DNA of 64,000 nt, taken from Hyphomicrobiales bacterium (GTDB lineage: Bacteria > Pseudomonadota > Alphaproteobacteria > Rhizobiales > Rhizobiaceae). Positions within the stretch are counted from its first letter, which is position 1. The number at the start of each line of letters is the position of its first letter. The position numbers and the translations under genes were made by a program. The notes beneath the pieces are model-generated. The model did not search any database, was not told the DNA's origin, and was given only the letters and a program-made list of their open reading frames with translations. Positions 47,427 to 58,779 of the stretch are shown in pieces. The DNA is taken from the NCBI GenBank assembly GCA_900472675.1, contig UCJA01000013.1, positions 1 through 64,000 on the forward strand, given 5' to 3'.

Positions 47427-47849
47427 TTAAACGTCGACAACGCCGTTCTGGCTGGACGAGCGGTTGTTCCTCTCGCGCATGAAGCGGTCGAACTCGTCCT
47501 GGTCCTTGGCGCGACGCAGCTCGCGAACGTAGGAGTCAAACTCTTCGCGCATCTGGTCCAGGCGGCGGCGTTCTTCATCGAGCCGATCCAGTTCCACTTT
47601 GCGCCAGTCGTCGAAGGCGACGTTGCCGGTCGAGAACTGTGATCCGTAGCGTTCCTTGGTGCGGCGAAGGCCGGAGAAAAAGCCATCAGCCCGTGCATTC
47701 GCATCGCGCTTGAAGACCCTCAGCTTTTCGCCGAAGAGGATAAAGGCAAGCATGGCCAGGCCGAGAGGCCAGAAGACCACGAAGCCGAGCACCATGAGGC
47801 CGATGGTGGCCGGCGTCCATTCAGGACGTATCAATGCTGACTGGTTCAT
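47427..47849 (-). CDS. DUF2852 family membrane protein
   Basis: A 140-residue protein of the DUF2852 family. One membrane segment (about residues 15-40, IGLMVLGFVVFWPLGLAMLAFILFG) is followed by a highly charged, probably coiled-coil region (VELDRLDEERRRLDQMREEF, about 85-120). Function unknown. It is common in Rhizobiales. The 145 bases upstream to the phaZ stop hold no gene. Confidence 0.85.
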   Translation of the reverse strand: MNQSALIRPEWTPATIGLMVLGFVVFWPLGLAMLAFILFGEKLRVFKRDANARADGFFSGLRRTKERYGSQFSTGNVAFDDWRKVELDRLDEERRRLDQMREEFDSYVRELRRAKDQDEFDRFMRERNNRSSSQNGVVDV

Positions 47850-47994
47850 AGGTCACACCCTTGTTAGTCGAGCGGCCGTGTGCCAGCCCGTAACTCCGAT
47901 TTGGTGAGACCGATGTCAGCGTTCAAGATGAAAGCCGTCTGAAGTCAAGAAGATGCTGAAATAGCTCGCAGAAATCGTGAGCCTTCAACTGTGC

Positions 47995-49260
47995 TCAGGC
48001 CTTGCTTTTCTTCGCTGAGGTCTTTGCTGCAGCCTTGGTGTGGCTGCGGGCGAATTCAACAATCCTCGGCGCGATCTCCTGTCTGAACCTGGAGCCGTTG
48101 AAGACGCCGTAGTGCCCGACATCCGGCTGGATGTAATGCAGGCGCATACTATCGGGGATGTTTGGACAGATGGTCTGCGCCGCCTGCGTCTGTCCGAGAC
48201 CGGAGATGTCGTCGTTCTCCCCCTCGATGGTCAGCAGGGCGACATTGCGGATCGACGTGGTATCGACGTGGACTGATCGATGCATCATCTGCCCCATGGG
48301 GAGCGAATGTTTCATGAAGACCACGTCGACGGTCTGCAGATAGAATTCTTCCGTGAGGTCCATGACGGCCAGATACTCGTCGTAGAACTCTCGATGCTTT
48401 TCGGCGGATTCCCCGTCATTCTTCACGAGATGCTCGTAGAAATCCTGATGCGCCGTGACGTGGCGATCGAGGTTCATCGACATGAAACCTGAAAGCTGCA
48501 GGAAGCCCGGATAGACCCGGCGCATAAAGCCTGGCTGCGGCCAAGGCACCGTCATGATGACGTTTTCCTGGAACCACTCGAGCGGGTGCTCCTTGGCCAG
48601 CTTGTTGACGGCGGTCGGATTGATGCGGGTGTCGATCGGCCCGCCCATCAGCACCATGGATGCTGGTATTGCCTCATCCTGGCGCACCTCCATGACGGCG
48701 ACAGCAGCCAGTACCGGTACCGATGGCTGGCAGACACCAATCACATGGGCGCCCGGCCCGATGACATGCAGCATGTCGATTACGTAGTCGATGTAGTCGT
48801 TGAGGTCGAAGTGCCCCTGGTCGACCGGCACCATACGCGCGTCGATCCAGTCGGCAATGTAGACTTCGGCATGCGGAAGAAGCGCTTCGACGGTGCCGCG
48901 CAGCAGAGTGGCGTAGTGGCCGGACATCGGTGCCACGATCAGAATTTTCGGATCAGGGGCACGGCCCTTGGGCAGGTCACGGTTGAAACGCAGAAGGTTG
49001 CAGAAGGGCTTTGCCCAGATCACTTCCTCCGTAACAGCCACCGGCGCGCCATCCACCACTGTCTCGGGCAGACCGAAGGCGGGCTTGCCGTAGCGACGCG
49101 TCATGCGCTCGAAGACTTCGAGGCTCGCAGCCATTGTGCGTCCGAGCTCGGTCTCGGCGAAAGGGTTTAGCGGGTTCGCAAAAAAGAGGCGCGCGGCATC
49201 CGCTGCGGCCCGGACAGGGACCATGGCGGCATGGTTCATCTCGTAGAGTTGATAGAACAT
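47995..49260 (-). CDS. phaZ: Intracellular polyhydroxyalkanoate depolymerase
   Basis: A 421-residue intracellular PHA depolymerase that mobilises polyhydroxybutyrate granules. The lipase-box equivalent is GVCQPS with Cys177 as nucleophile in place of Ser, as in the PhaZ1 type. YIADWIDARMVPV and the C-terminal HYGVFNGSRFR (catalytic His) are family landmarks. No signal peptide is present, matching an intracellular enzyme. The C-terminal Lys/Ala tail is low complexity. Confidence 0.94.
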   Translation of the reverse strand: MFYQLYEMNHAAMVPVRAAADAARLFFANPLNPFAETELGRTMAASLEVFERMTRRYGKPAFGLPETVVDGAPVAVTEEVIWAKPFCNLLRFNRDLPKGRAPDPKILIVAPMSGHYATLLRGTVEALLPHAEVYIADWIDARMVPVDQGHFDLNDYIDYVIDMLHVIGPGAHVIGVCQPSVPVLAAVAVMEVRQDEAIPASMVLMGGPIDTRINPTAVNKLAKEHPLEWFQENVIMTVPWPQPGFMRRVYPGFLQLSGFMSMNLDRHVTAHQDFYEHLVKNDGESAEKHREFYDEYLAVMDLTEEFYLQTVDVVFMKHSLPMGQMMHRSVHVDTTSIRNVALLTIEGENDDISGLGQTQAAQTICPNIPDSMRLHYIQPDVGHYGVFNGSRFRQEIAPRIVEFARSHTKAAAKTSAKKSKA

Positions 49261-49408
49261 GGCGATATCCCTTCTCGTTCGGCGGAGACACTGGCTTCTA
49301 CGACGGGGTCAGTTGCGCCTGCCTGTCGACACAACGCACTTACCCGCCGCAGAGATCCGTCAATGCGCGGTTATCGCCGCGCCACCCGTTACCAGAAGCT
49401 TAACCATT

Positions 49409-49424
49409 TGTTTCACGTGAATCA
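49409..49424. promoter_or_regulatory. parS: parS-like ParB site, left half of an inverted pair
   Basis: TGTTTCACGTGAATCA matches 15 of 16 positions of the general parS consensus. It lies in the phaZ-gyrB gap, just past the gyrB stop, and is the left arm of an inverted pair. The same 16-mer recurs at 58146. Identification is by consensus; parB itself is outside the window. Confidence 0.7.
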
Positions 49425-49433
49425 CTATCCACA
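49425..49433 (+). promoter_or_regulatory. DnaA-box-like 9-mer between the two parS-like sites
   Basis: CTATCCACA differs from the DnaA box TTATCCACA at one position and fills most of the 13-base spacer between the parS-like arms. The same 9-mer occurs in the predicted oriC at 59776-59784. Confidence 0.45.
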
Positions 49434-49435
49434 GA

Positions 49436-49449
49436 AGATTCACGTGAAA

Positions 49450-49451
<2 letters not shown>
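49436..49451. promoter_or_regulatory. parS: parS-like ParB site, right half of an inverted pair
   Basis: AGATTCACGTGAAACT matches the parS consensus at 13 of 16 positions. Its inner 14 bases (49437-49450) are the exact reverse complement of 49410-49423. It overlaps the gyrB stop codon (TAG on the minus strand, 49450-49452). A long RNA hairpin could form here, but no T-run follows it. Confidence 0.55.
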
Positions 49452-51924
<2,473 letters not shown>

Positions 51925-52022
51925 TCACCGTCACATTCACCTTGGAATATAAGCAAACCAAGGCTTTTTCTAAAGCTTCCGGGCTGTGAAAGGCGCGTGA
52001 AATCCGTGGAAACCAACGGTGT

Positions 52023-52388
52023 TCAACGCTTTTCGAGCGCTCTTTCAAGGGCTTTGGTCATTTCATCTATCACGCTGTCGGGCAGAGTGCGAATCTGCTC
52101 CGAAAGCAAGTTCGCAAAGGCTGTATAGCTAGGGGGAAGACCCGCCGTATCGAGCATGACCCGCGGGTGCGAGACTTCGGCCAGGCGACAGAGTTCTTCT
52201 GCCTCATCCCAGATGATGTTGAAATAGCCGACAATCCGCTGCAAGAGCTCGAAACTGGGCCGGCCCCTCTGGCCGTGCTCCAACGCCGACAGATAGGCTG
52301 GCGTCACCCCAATCGCCTCCGCCAGAGCCCTTTGGGTGATGCCGCGGCGACTGCGCAGATCCCTCAGAGCCTGACCGAAGGGCGTCAT
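52023..52388 (-). CDS. XRE-family transcriptional regulator
   Basis: A 121-residue protein with an N-terminal Cro/C1-type helix-turn-helix (ALRDLRSRRGITQRALAEAIGV, then TPAYLSALEHG, residues 7-40). The remaining 80 residues are helical and may bind a ligand or dimerise. Its targets are unknown. Its start overlaps the smr stop, so it is the last gene of a coupled Tim44-like, mltA, smr, xre string. Confidence 0.88.
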   Translation of the reverse strand: MTPFGQALRDLRSRRGITQRALAEAIGVTPAYLSALEHGQRGRPSFELLQRIVGYFNIIWDEAEELCRLAEVSHPRVMLDTAGLPPSYTAFANLLSEQIRTLPDSVIDEMTKALERALEKR

Positions 52389-52951
52389 GTGCGCTCACCG
52401 TGGTGGCCACGGGCAAGGCGGACGTACATGGCACCCTCGCCGCCGTGATTGCGAGCCGCCCATTCATAGGACGAGATCAGAAATCGGAAATCGCTCTTGG
52501 AAAACCAGAGCGGAACGGCGCGACGCAGAACACCCTCACTGCCCATGGAACTACCCTTGCCGGTGATGACCAGTACATGGCGGAGGCCGCGCATATGGGC
52601 CCGCTGGAGGAAATGCAGGAGAAGATCATGCGCTTCATCCTGATACAGCCCGTGCAGATCAAGACGGGCTTCGATCTCCAGGCGCCCTTTTGCGAGCTTG
52701 CGCTTGGTGGGACGTTCGAGGGGGTAGTGAAAACCGGAGGGTTGCCTGGGTTTGACAGCTGGCAATTCTGCTGCGGCAACGGCCTTGGGAGCCGGGGCAA
52801 CTGCTTTCGCTTCTCCACCCGCCTGGAGCTTGGCTTCCTGCTCCTCGTTTTCGAGGATGTCCTTCATCCGACCGGGAAGCGCTCGGGTGGATTTTGCCAC
52901 CTTACCCCACAGCACCCGCTCTTCCGGATCCAGTTTCCGCCCACCCTTCAT
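52385..52951 (-). CDS. Smr domain protein (MutS2 C-terminal-like nuclease)
   Basis: A 188-residue protein with a C-terminal Smr domain (about residues 90-180): ARLDLHGLYQDEAHDLL and VLVITGKGSSMGSEGVLR are the LDLHG and GKG motifs. Smr domains nick DNA or cleave RNA, recently linked to collided ribosomes. The N-terminal half is charged and Ala/Pro-rich. Start overlaps the mltA stop and stop overlaps the regulator start. Confidence 0.9.
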   Translation of the reverse strand: MKGGRKLDPEERVLWGKVAKSTRALPGRMKDILENEEQEAKLQAGGEAKAVAPAPKAVAAAELPAVKPRQPSGFHYPLERPTKRKLAKGRLEIEARLDLHGLYQDEAHDLLLHFLQRAHMRGLRHVLVITGKGSSMGSEGVLRRAVPLWFSKSDFRFLISSYEWAARNHGGEGAMYVRLARGHHGERT

Positions 52952-54069
52952 CCATCATACCTGCCAGCAGCTGCCTTCGGGATGAGGATATAGAAGTCGG
53001 CGTCATTGCGCACGGTCCCTGCCTGCTCTCCAGCCTCAAAACCGGAGCCGGTGAAGATATCACCACGGGCAGGCCCGACGATTGCGGTCCCCGTATCGAG
53101 CGCCAGCATCAGCCGAGCAAAAGCTCGGCCTCCATCCAGATGGGTGAGTGTGTCGGAGTGAATAAAGAAAGGGTATCCGAAGGTGTGGATATTACGGTCG
53201 ACTGCCAGGGAACGACCGGCGACAAGAGGAACCTTCGCGGCCGCCACAGGTCCCAGCTTCGGATCTGAGACGTCGGCCTCGCGGAAGAAGATAAAGGACC
53301 TGTTGTGCCACAGCACCTCATCGACCGCGTCCGGATGGTTGGCCAACCACATGCGGATGCTTTGCATGGAAATGTCGGATGGCTGGATCTCACCGCGGTC
53401 GATCAGAAGCTTCCCGATCGGGGAAAAAGGATGACCCGCCTTGGCGGCATAGGTGATGCGTTTTACGGAGCCATCCGGATATTTAAGACGCGCAGCGCCC
53501 TGGACGTGTGCAAAGAAGACATCGACCTTCGACCTTGCCCAGGCGATTTCCAATCCGCGGCCACTCAGGTAGCCACAGTCGATCTCGCGGCGATCCGCAT
53601 AGGCGACAATCCCTGCCGAGGTCTCACGACCGAAGACGTAGGTGGGATCCATACCCTGCGGACGGGACGCATTATCGATTTCGACCAGGTCGTCAGGGCG
53701 GCGGTAGAAGGGAAACTGCCAATCACCGGAGGGAGTTGAGGATACTTCGACTTCCGGCTCATAGAAAGCGGTGACGAAACCGCGCTTTGCCTCGCTCCGC
53801 TGTATCTCGAACGGCACGGTATGCTCTTCGAAGAGGCGCCGCGCGGCAGTAGCGGTGTCCACCGATCCGTCGGCCGCGGCCCGCAGGAGTGGGACCAGAT
53901 CTTCCGGAGTTAAACCGAGGGTCCCCGTCCGATACGGCTTCACGTTTTGCAGGTGTTCCAGACAGGCTGACATAGCTGGTAGAAGTGGACACGGATCGTC
54001 CGCGTCCCAGCCCGGTATCTCATTAAACGTTCGTCGCCGAAGGCGATAATCCGGCGAGATAGAGGTCAT
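52948..54069 (-). CDS. mltA: Membrane-bound lytic murein transglycosylase A family protein
   Basis: A 373-residue MltA/3D-domain protein. The MltA domain (GFVTAFYEPEVEVS, about residues 100-250) and the C-terminal 3D (Asp-Asp-Asp) motif region, ALDTGTAIVGPARGDIFTGSG, with the catalytic Asp are clear. No signal peptide or lipobox is seen: the N-terminus MTSISPDYRLRRRTFNEIPG is polar, and the start is fixed by ATGA overlap with the Tim44-like gene. Whether and how it is exported is unclear. Confidence 0.88.
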   Translation of the reverse strand: MTSISPDYRLRRRTFNEIPGWDADDPCPLLPAMSACLEHLQNVKPYRTGTLGLTPEDLVPLLRAAADGSVDTATAARRLFEEHTVPFEIQRSEAKRGFVTAFYEPEVEVSSTPSGDWQFPFYRRPDDLVEIDNASRPQGMDPTYVFGRETSAGIVAYADRREIDCGYLSGRGLEIAWARSKVDVFFAHVQGAARLKYPDGSVKRITYAAKAGHPFSPIGKLLIDRGEIQPSDISMQSIRMWLANHPDAVDEVLWHNRSFIFFREADVSDPKLGPVAAAKVPLVAGRSLAVDRNIHTFGYPFFIHSDTLTHLDGGRAFARLMLALDTGTAIVGPARGDIFTGSGFEAGEQAGTVRNDADFYILIPKAAAGRYDG

Positions 54070-54764
54070 TGCTCGGATTCAGTTGCAATCAATTTCCAGT
54101 TCGGATCGCGCGAGCCGATGTCGCGGGCAAAGGTCCAGATGTCAGTCACCTCGGACACCGTCTCCTGGTCACCATCGATCAGCGTACCGGCCTTGTCGTA
54201 GGTCGCCGAAATCAGCTGGCTGACGATCCGCATGGTGAGTTGGGCCTCGCTGTCCTTCATGACGATCTGGACGAGATCTGCCTTGTCTATCCCCACAAAG
54301 GTTGACTTCACGACGTCGCCACGCTTTTCGCGCTCGGCAATTGCCATGTCGAAGCCTTCGTAAACTTCCTTGGACAGCAGACCTTTCAGCGTCTTGCGAT
54401 CGCCATCGGCAAAGGCCATGACCACCATTTCGTAGGCCATGCGGACGCCATTGACGAATTCGCGGGGCCGGAAGGTGGGATCGGCCTTGATCAGCGTGCG
54501 AACCGAAGCATTGAGGGGTGTCTCCGGCTTGGCAAAACTGTCGATCTCGAAATTGCGCTGGTCTTCCTCCACCCCGTCTCGGCGCGGCAAAGTGACAACT
54601 TTACTTTCGTCCGAGCCTGGAGCCTTGACGGCATCCCGGGCGCTGAAGGGGTCAACCGGGGGCTTTTCGTTCCCTGTACGGCGGCCCAATACACTCCTCA
54701 GCTGAAAGAAAATCAGAACTGCGGCGACAAGGAAAAACAGTGTTATGAAGTCGTTCGAACCCAT
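54066..54764 (-). CDS. Tim44-like domain membrane protein
   Basis: A 232-residue protein with an N-terminal membrane anchor (FITLFFLVAAVLIFFQL, residues 6-22), a charged linker and a C-terminal Tim44/TIM44-like domain (about 85-230, SVRTLIKADPTFRPREFVNGV to DIWTFARDIGSRDPNWKLI). Bacterial Tim44-like proteins (Caulobacter TimA) are inner-membrane proteins of uncertain role. First gene of the coupled mltA-smr-xre string, divergent from fxsA. Confidence 0.88.
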   Translation of the reverse strand: MGSNDFITLFFLVAAVLIFFQLRSVLGRRTGNEKPPVDPFSARDAVKAPGSDESKVVTLPRRDGVEEDQRNFEIDSFAKPETPLNASVRTLIKADPTFRPREFVNGVRMAYEMVVMAFADGDRKTLKGLLSKEVYEGFDMAIAEREKRGDVVKSTFVGIDKADLVQIVMKDSEAQLTMRIVSQLISATYDKAGTLIDGDQETVSEVTDIWTFARDIGSRDPNWKLIATESEQ

Positions 54765-54876
54765 GTGACCCGCAATTGTCCTTTAAAAGTGTCTGACCAT
54801 GCTCATATAGTCATCCCCACGCCATCTTCAAATAGCCGGACGGATGATCCGGCGACAGCCCTTCACGGACCATAGC

Positions 54877-55392
54877 ATGCGCGTTCTGCTTTTTCCCATT
54901 CTTCTGTTGGTATGGCCGCTCGCGGAGATCGCCGGCTTTGTCTTGATGGGACATCTCGTCGGGTTGTGGGGAACGCTTGGCTTGGTGATCGGTTCGGCCG
55001 TGCTCGGCGCGCTGCTGCTGCGGATGCAGGGCATGCATCTCCTGCGGCAGCTTTCTGCCATGGGTCGCCAGGGGCAGATGCCGGGTCGCGAGCTGGTCAA
55101 TGGCGGGATGATGGTGGTGGCTGCCATTCTCCTGCTTCTGCCCGGCTTCCTCACCGACATCCTGGGTCTGCTGCTGCTCATTCCGCTTGTGCGCAACGTG
55201 ATCTGGTCGCAGGTCGGCAGACGGTTCGTGGTGGTTAGACCCGGACGGGACGAGGTCATGCGAACCAGACCGCGTGAACCATCTGCAGCTCCGCAGGATA
55301 AGACCGCGGGGCCCGTCATCGACCTTGAGGAGCAGGAGTTTCGCCGTGATCCAACCTCTCCCTGGAGCCGTGACCGCGGCGACGACAGATGA
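54877..55392 (+). CDS. fxsA: FxsA family membrane protein
   Basis: A 171-residue inner-membrane protein of the FxsA/YjeG family (in E. coli, overproduction relieves phage T7 exclusion by F). Several hydrophobic segments (LLFPILLLVWPLAEIAGFVLMG, LLRMQGMHLL, MVVAAILLLLPGFLTDILGLLLLIP) carry the family LPGFLTDxxG motif, followed by a polar tail. ATG 54877 gives the family N-terminus; 54844 is an in-frame alternative. secB follows after 81 bases. Confidence 0.9.
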   Translation: MRVLLFPILLLVWPLAEIAGFVLMGHLVGLWGTLGLVIGSAVLGALLLRMQGMHLLRQLSAMGRQGQMPGRELVNGGMMVVAAILLLLPGFLTDILGLLLLIPLVRNVIWSQVGRRFVVVRPGRDEVMRTRPREPSAAPQDKTAGPVIDLEEQEFRRDPTSPWSRDRGDDR

Positions 55393-55473
55393 GAGCTGAA
55401 GGGCGGTCAGGGTTGTAAGCCTGAGGGCGAAATGTTAGAGGGCGTCACCGCCTTTTAGCCTCGAGGACTACCC

Positions 55474-55950
55474 ATGGCAGATGACACGAACACAGCCGCA
55501 ACGCCGTCACTCAGCATTCTTGCACAGTATACGAAGGATCTGTCCTTCGAGAACCCTGGCGCACCCCGGTCGCTCCAGGCCCGCGACAAGGCCCCGGGCA
55601 TCAACATCAGCGTCAACGTCAACGCCAATCCGCTGTCGGACACGGATTTCGACGTGGTTCTTTCGCTGAATGCGGAAGCCACTGACGAAGACAAGGTCGT
55701 TTTCGCAGCAGAATTGATTTACGGTGGCGTGTTCCGCATCACGGGCTTCCCGCAGGAGCATATGCTGCCTCTGCTGTTTATCGAGTGCCCTCGCCTGCTG
55801 TTCCCCTTCGCGCGGCAGATCGTTGCCGACGTGACCCGGAATGGCGGCTTCCCGCCCCTGATGATCGACCCCATCGACTTCGCTCAAATGTTCTCCCAGC
55901 GCATGGCGGAAGAGCAGACCAAGGCTAAGGTCCAGCCTCTCAACAGCTGA
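55474..55950 (+). CDS. secB: Protein-export chaperone SecB
   Basis: A 158-residue SecB. It keeps preproteins unfolded and hands them to SecA. The core [25 protein letters not shown] and the [33 protein letters not shown] segment are typical. A strong hairpin follows the stop. Confidence 0.97.
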   Translation: MADDTNTAATPSLSILAQYTKDLSFENPGAPRSLQARDKAPGINISVNVNANPLSDTDFDVVLSLNAEATDEDKVVFAAELIYGGVFRITGFPQEHMLPLLFIECPRLLFPFARQIVADVTRNGGFPPLMIDPIDFAQMFSQRMAEEQTKAKVQPLNS

Positions 55951-55959
55951 TCAGCGACA

Positions 55960-55994
55960 AAAGAGCCGCTGCCGTCCGCCGGCAGCGGCTCTTT
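55960..55994. terminator. Bidirectional terminator between secB and dnaQ
   Basis: A 14-bp perfect stem (AAAGAGCCGCTGCC at 55960-55973, GGCAGCGGCTCTTT at 55981-55994) with a 7-nt loop. T-runs flank it on both strands, fitting the convergent secB and dnaQ genes. Confidence 0.93.
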
Positions 55995-56004
55995 GAAATT
56001 TCCC

Positions 56005-56712
56005 TTACGACACTGATCCGTATTTCAGCCAGATCGCCTGGCTTTTGAGCCCCGCAACCATCGCAGCATGTGCCTCGATATTGGCTGGCGTCAGTCGACT
56101 CGGAAGCGGATGCGGCCGCCCCAGCGGGACCGAAATCACCTCTTCTTCCACCTCGACGGTCGTGCTGCGCTGTTCTGCGCCGACCAGGCCCAGCGCGGCC
56201 TGCCGGCCGCCTGTCATCTCGATATAAACCTCTGCCAGAAGTTCGGAGTCGAGCAGCGCGCCGTGTTTCGTGCGGTGGGTATTGTCGATTCCGTAGCGCC
56301 GGCACAGCGCATCCAGCGAGTTCGGTCCCATCGGATGCTTGCGGCGCGCCATGGAGAGCGTGTCAACCACCAGCTCGGGTGCGATCGGCGGCAGACCGAT
56401 CCGCTCGAATTCCGCGTTGATGAAGCCCATGTCGAAAGATGCGTTGTGAGCGATCCACTTTGCGCCGTCGAAGAAATCGATGATTTCCTGTGCGACTAAG
56501 GCAAACGCCGGCTTGTCCTTCAGAAACTCTTCGGTGATGCCGTGCACTGCCAAGGCATCTGGGTGGATCTTGCGATCGCCGGGATTGATGTAGAGGTGCA
56601 GGCTCCTGCCGGTCGGGAAGTTGTTGATCAACTCGATGCCGCCGATCTCGATGATCCGATCGGCTCGCGATTCGAGGCCCGTCGTTTCCGTATCGAAAAT
56701 GATTTCACGCAT
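56005..56712 (-). CDS. dnaQ: DNA polymerase III epsilon subunit
   Basis: A 235-residue proofreading 3'-5' exonuclease. Exo I FDTETTGLESRADRIIEIG, Exo II HNASFDMGFINAEF and Exo III HRTKHGALLDSELLAEVY are all intact, followed by the C-terminal tail that tethers to the alpha subunit. It overlaps coaE by eight bases in the ppsR-maf-aroE-coaE-dnaQ run on the minus strand. Confidence 0.97.
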   Translation of the reverse strand: MREIIFDTETTGLESRADRIIEIGGIELINNFPTGRSLHLYINPGDRKIHPDALAVHGITEEFLKDKPAFALVAQEIIDFFDGAKWIAHNASFDMGFINAEFERIGLPPIAPELVVDTLSMARRKHPMGPNSLDALCRRYGIDNTHRTKHGALLDSELLAEVYIEMTGGRQAALGLVGAEQRSTTVEVEEEVISVPLGRPHPLPSRLTPANIEAHAAMVAGLKSQAIWLKYGSVS

Positions 56713-57310
56713 GGCTGTCGTTCATCCTTCCGGCTTTCAGGGAGGCAATGATCTGCTTCACCCTTTGCCTTGCGGCGTCCAGACCTTCCCCCGTATCAAT
56801 CAGGAAATCAGCCTTTCTGCGCTTTTCCGCATCCGGCATCTGCCGGGAGAGGATCATGTCCAGTTTCTGATCTGTCATGCCGGGACGCGCAAGCACCCTT
56901 TGGCGCTGAATCTGTGGATCACAGGTGACAACGACAACCGTATCCATCCTTCCCTCGCCGCCGGTCTCGTAGAGCAGCGGAATATCCAGCAGCACCATCT
57001 CGGCGCCTGCCTTCCTGTGATAGTCCAGAAACGCCGTTTCGCGCTGCCGGACCAGCGGATGGACCAGCGATTCCAGAAGCCGCAGCTTTTCCGGCGCTCC
57101 CGCCAATTGCCGCGACAATTCCTGCCGATCGACTACGCCGTTTTTCACAGCCTCCGGAAAGTCGCTCCGCAAAGCGGCAACACCCTCGTTGCGATAGATG
57201 TCATGGACGACAGCATCCGCGTCATTGACCGGCACACCTTCGTCCGCAAACATCTGCGCCGTGGTGGATTTGCCCATACCGATGGAACCCGTCAGGCCGA
57301 CGACGATCAT
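56705..57310 (-). CDS. coaE: Dephospho-CoA kinase
   Basis: A 201-residue P-loop kinase for the last step of coenzyme A synthesis. P-loop GLTGSIGMGKSTTA is at residues 5-18, with DADAVVHDIY as the substrate Asp. ATG 57310 overlaps the aroE stop (TGATG); a TTG one codon earlier is in frame but less likely. Confidence 0.96.
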   Translation of the reverse strand: MIVVGLTGSIGMGKSTTAQMFADEGVPVNDADAVVHDIYRNEGVAALRSDFPEAVKNGVVDRQELSRQLAGAPEKLRLLESLVHPLVRQRETAFLDYHRKAGAEMVLLDIPLLYETGGEGRMDTVVVVTCDPQIQRQRVLARPGMTDQKLDMILSRQMPDAEKRRKADFLIDTGEGLDAARQRVKQIIASLKAGRMNDSHA

Positions 57311-58167
57311 CAATGCTCCTCCATATCCTCAATCACGAGCTGTCGCAGTTCCTCGTCCACGGATGGCAGAAGACCGAACCACTTCTCAAAACCGGGCGCT
57401 GCCTGATGCAGCAGCATGCCAAGACCGTCGACGATCGCCCGACCCTGCTCTTCTGCCTGGGCCAGCAGGGTGGTTTTCAGCGGAGCGTAGACAATATCGG
57501 TCACAACCGCATCGCCCTCCATCGGAGAGAAGTCGATCTGCATCGTCTCAGCGCCAACCATGCCGATCGATGTCGTGTTCACGAAGAGCCCTGCTCCCTG
57601 GAGAACCTCCTTTAAAGCTTCCAATCCGTGGGCATGCACCCTCGGGCCGAAGCGATCCGACAGCTGCTGTGCCCTCGCTTGTGTTCGGTTGACCACGTGG
57701 ATCTCGCCCACCCCGCGGTCTCGAACCGCCTGGATGACCGCCCGGCTGGCGCCACCGGCACCCAGGATCACGGCACGTCCCGTATCGGCCCATCCCGGAT
57801 GGCGTTCGTCGAGATTGGCGCAGAATCCAAAGCCATCGGTATTGGTGGCGTGAATCAGGCCTTCTTCCAGCCAAAGCGTGTTGGCCGCGCCAAGTTCCTC
57901 GGCGACTGCATCGGACCTGTCCGCTAGTTCGAACGCCCGCTCCTTGTGGGGAATGGTAACATTGCCGCCGCGGTATCGTCCGTCTCCGGATTTCAGCGAT
58001 GACATCAATGCTGCGAAATCCTCCGGGGCGACAGCTTCGGCCCGATAGGAACCATCGATCCCATAGCGATGCAGCCAATGGTTATGGATGAGAGGCGAGC
58101 GGGAGTGCTTGATAGGCCAACCCACGACGAAAGCGTCTGTGGCACCTGTTTCACGTGAATCAGGCAT
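57310..58167 (-). CDS. aroE: Shikimate dehydrogenase
   Basis: A 285-residue NADPH-dependent AroE. The substrate site is [14 protein letters not shown], the catalytic Lys is in [11 protein letters not shown], and the nucleotide loop is [12 protein letters not shown]. Codons 3-8 (PDSRETG) contain the parS-like sequence at 58146-58161, so the coding sequence bears a second signal. The start overlaps maf by eight bases. Confidence 0.96.
   Translation of the reverse strand: MPDSRETGATDAFVVGWPIKHSRSPLIHNHWLHRYGIDGSYRAEAVAPEDFAALMSSLKSGDGRYRGGNVTIPHKERAFELADRSDAVAEELGAANTLWLEEGLIHATNTDGFGFCANLDERHPGWADTGRAVILGAGGASRAVIQAVRDRGVGEIHVVNRTQARAQQLSDRFGPRVHAHGLEALKEVLQGAGLFVNTTSIGMVGAETMQIDFSPMEGDAVVTDIVYAPLKTTLLAQAEEQGRAIVDGLGMLLHQAAPGFEKWFGLLPSVDEELRQLVIEDMEEH
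58146..58161. promoter_or_regulatory. parS: parS-like ParB site inside the aroE start
   Basis: TGTTTCACGTGAATCA matches 15 of 16 positions of the general parS consensus and is identical to the site at 49409. It lies about 1.5 kb from the predicted oriC. The location within codons of aroE is common for parS sites in other bacteria. Confidence 0.7.
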
Positions 58168-58753
58168 GGATCACTCCGAGCTCCCGCAGTTTCTCCAGGA
58201 GAGGGAGCATGGGCAGGCCGAGGATGGTGAAGTAGTCACCTTCAATACGGGAAAACAGCTGAATCCCCTCCCCTTCCAACTGATAGCCGCCGACGCTGCC
58301 GAACACACTCTCGCCAACACGCGAGAGATAGTGATCTACAAAGTTCTCGCTGAGTTCCCGTACGGTCAAATCGGCATGGGATATGTGGCTCCAGACGATC
58401 TGGTCGCCGGACGCCAGTGCGATAGCGCTGTTCAGGCGGTGGGTGGCGCCGGACAGAGACAGCAGGTTCTCCCGGGCTTCTTCTTTCGACCGAGGCTTGT
58501 GATAGACGCGGCTTCCCAACGACATGGTCTGGTCGGAGCCAACGACAAGCATTCCCGGTCGCCGGGCGCTCACATCCAACGCCTTGGCTTGCGCCAGCGC
58601 CAGAGCCACCTGATCGGGCGTTGCCTCCAAAAGCGAGGCTTCGATTTCGCGTTCGTCGATCGTGGCGGGTAAGCTTTCGAATTCGAGGCCAGCATTTTCC
58701 ATCAGCATCCGGCGAAACGGGCTGGAGGAGGCAAGGACGAGCGATTGTTTCAC
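58160..58753 (-). CDS. maf: Maf-like nucleoside triphosphate pyrophosphatase
   Basis: A 197-residue Maf/HAM1-fold house-cleaning pyrophosphatase that hydrolyses modified NTPs. The signature [20 protein letters not shown] and the acidic DERE and [10 protein letters not shown] segments are typical; the subfamily (dTTP/UTP or m7GTP type) is not settled. The start is GTG 58753, six bases after GGGAG; the open frame continues upstream into ppsR without a ribosome site. It overlaps aroE. Confidence 0.92.
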   Translation of the reverse strand: MKQSLVLASSSPFRRMLMENAGLEFESLPATIDEREIEASLLEATPDQVALALAQAKALDVSARRPGMLVVGSDQTMSLGSRVYHKPRSKEEARENLLSLSGATHRLNSAIALASGDQIVWSHISHADLTVRELSENFVDHYLSRVGESVFGSVGGYQLEGEGIQLFSRIEGDYFTILGLPMLPLLEKLRELGVIHA

Positions 58754-58779
58754 GGTGATCTCCCTGGGATCCTGCCGGG

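Noticed and set aside
57694..57699. CACGTG inside aroE
   Set aside because: Flanks do not match the parS consensus.
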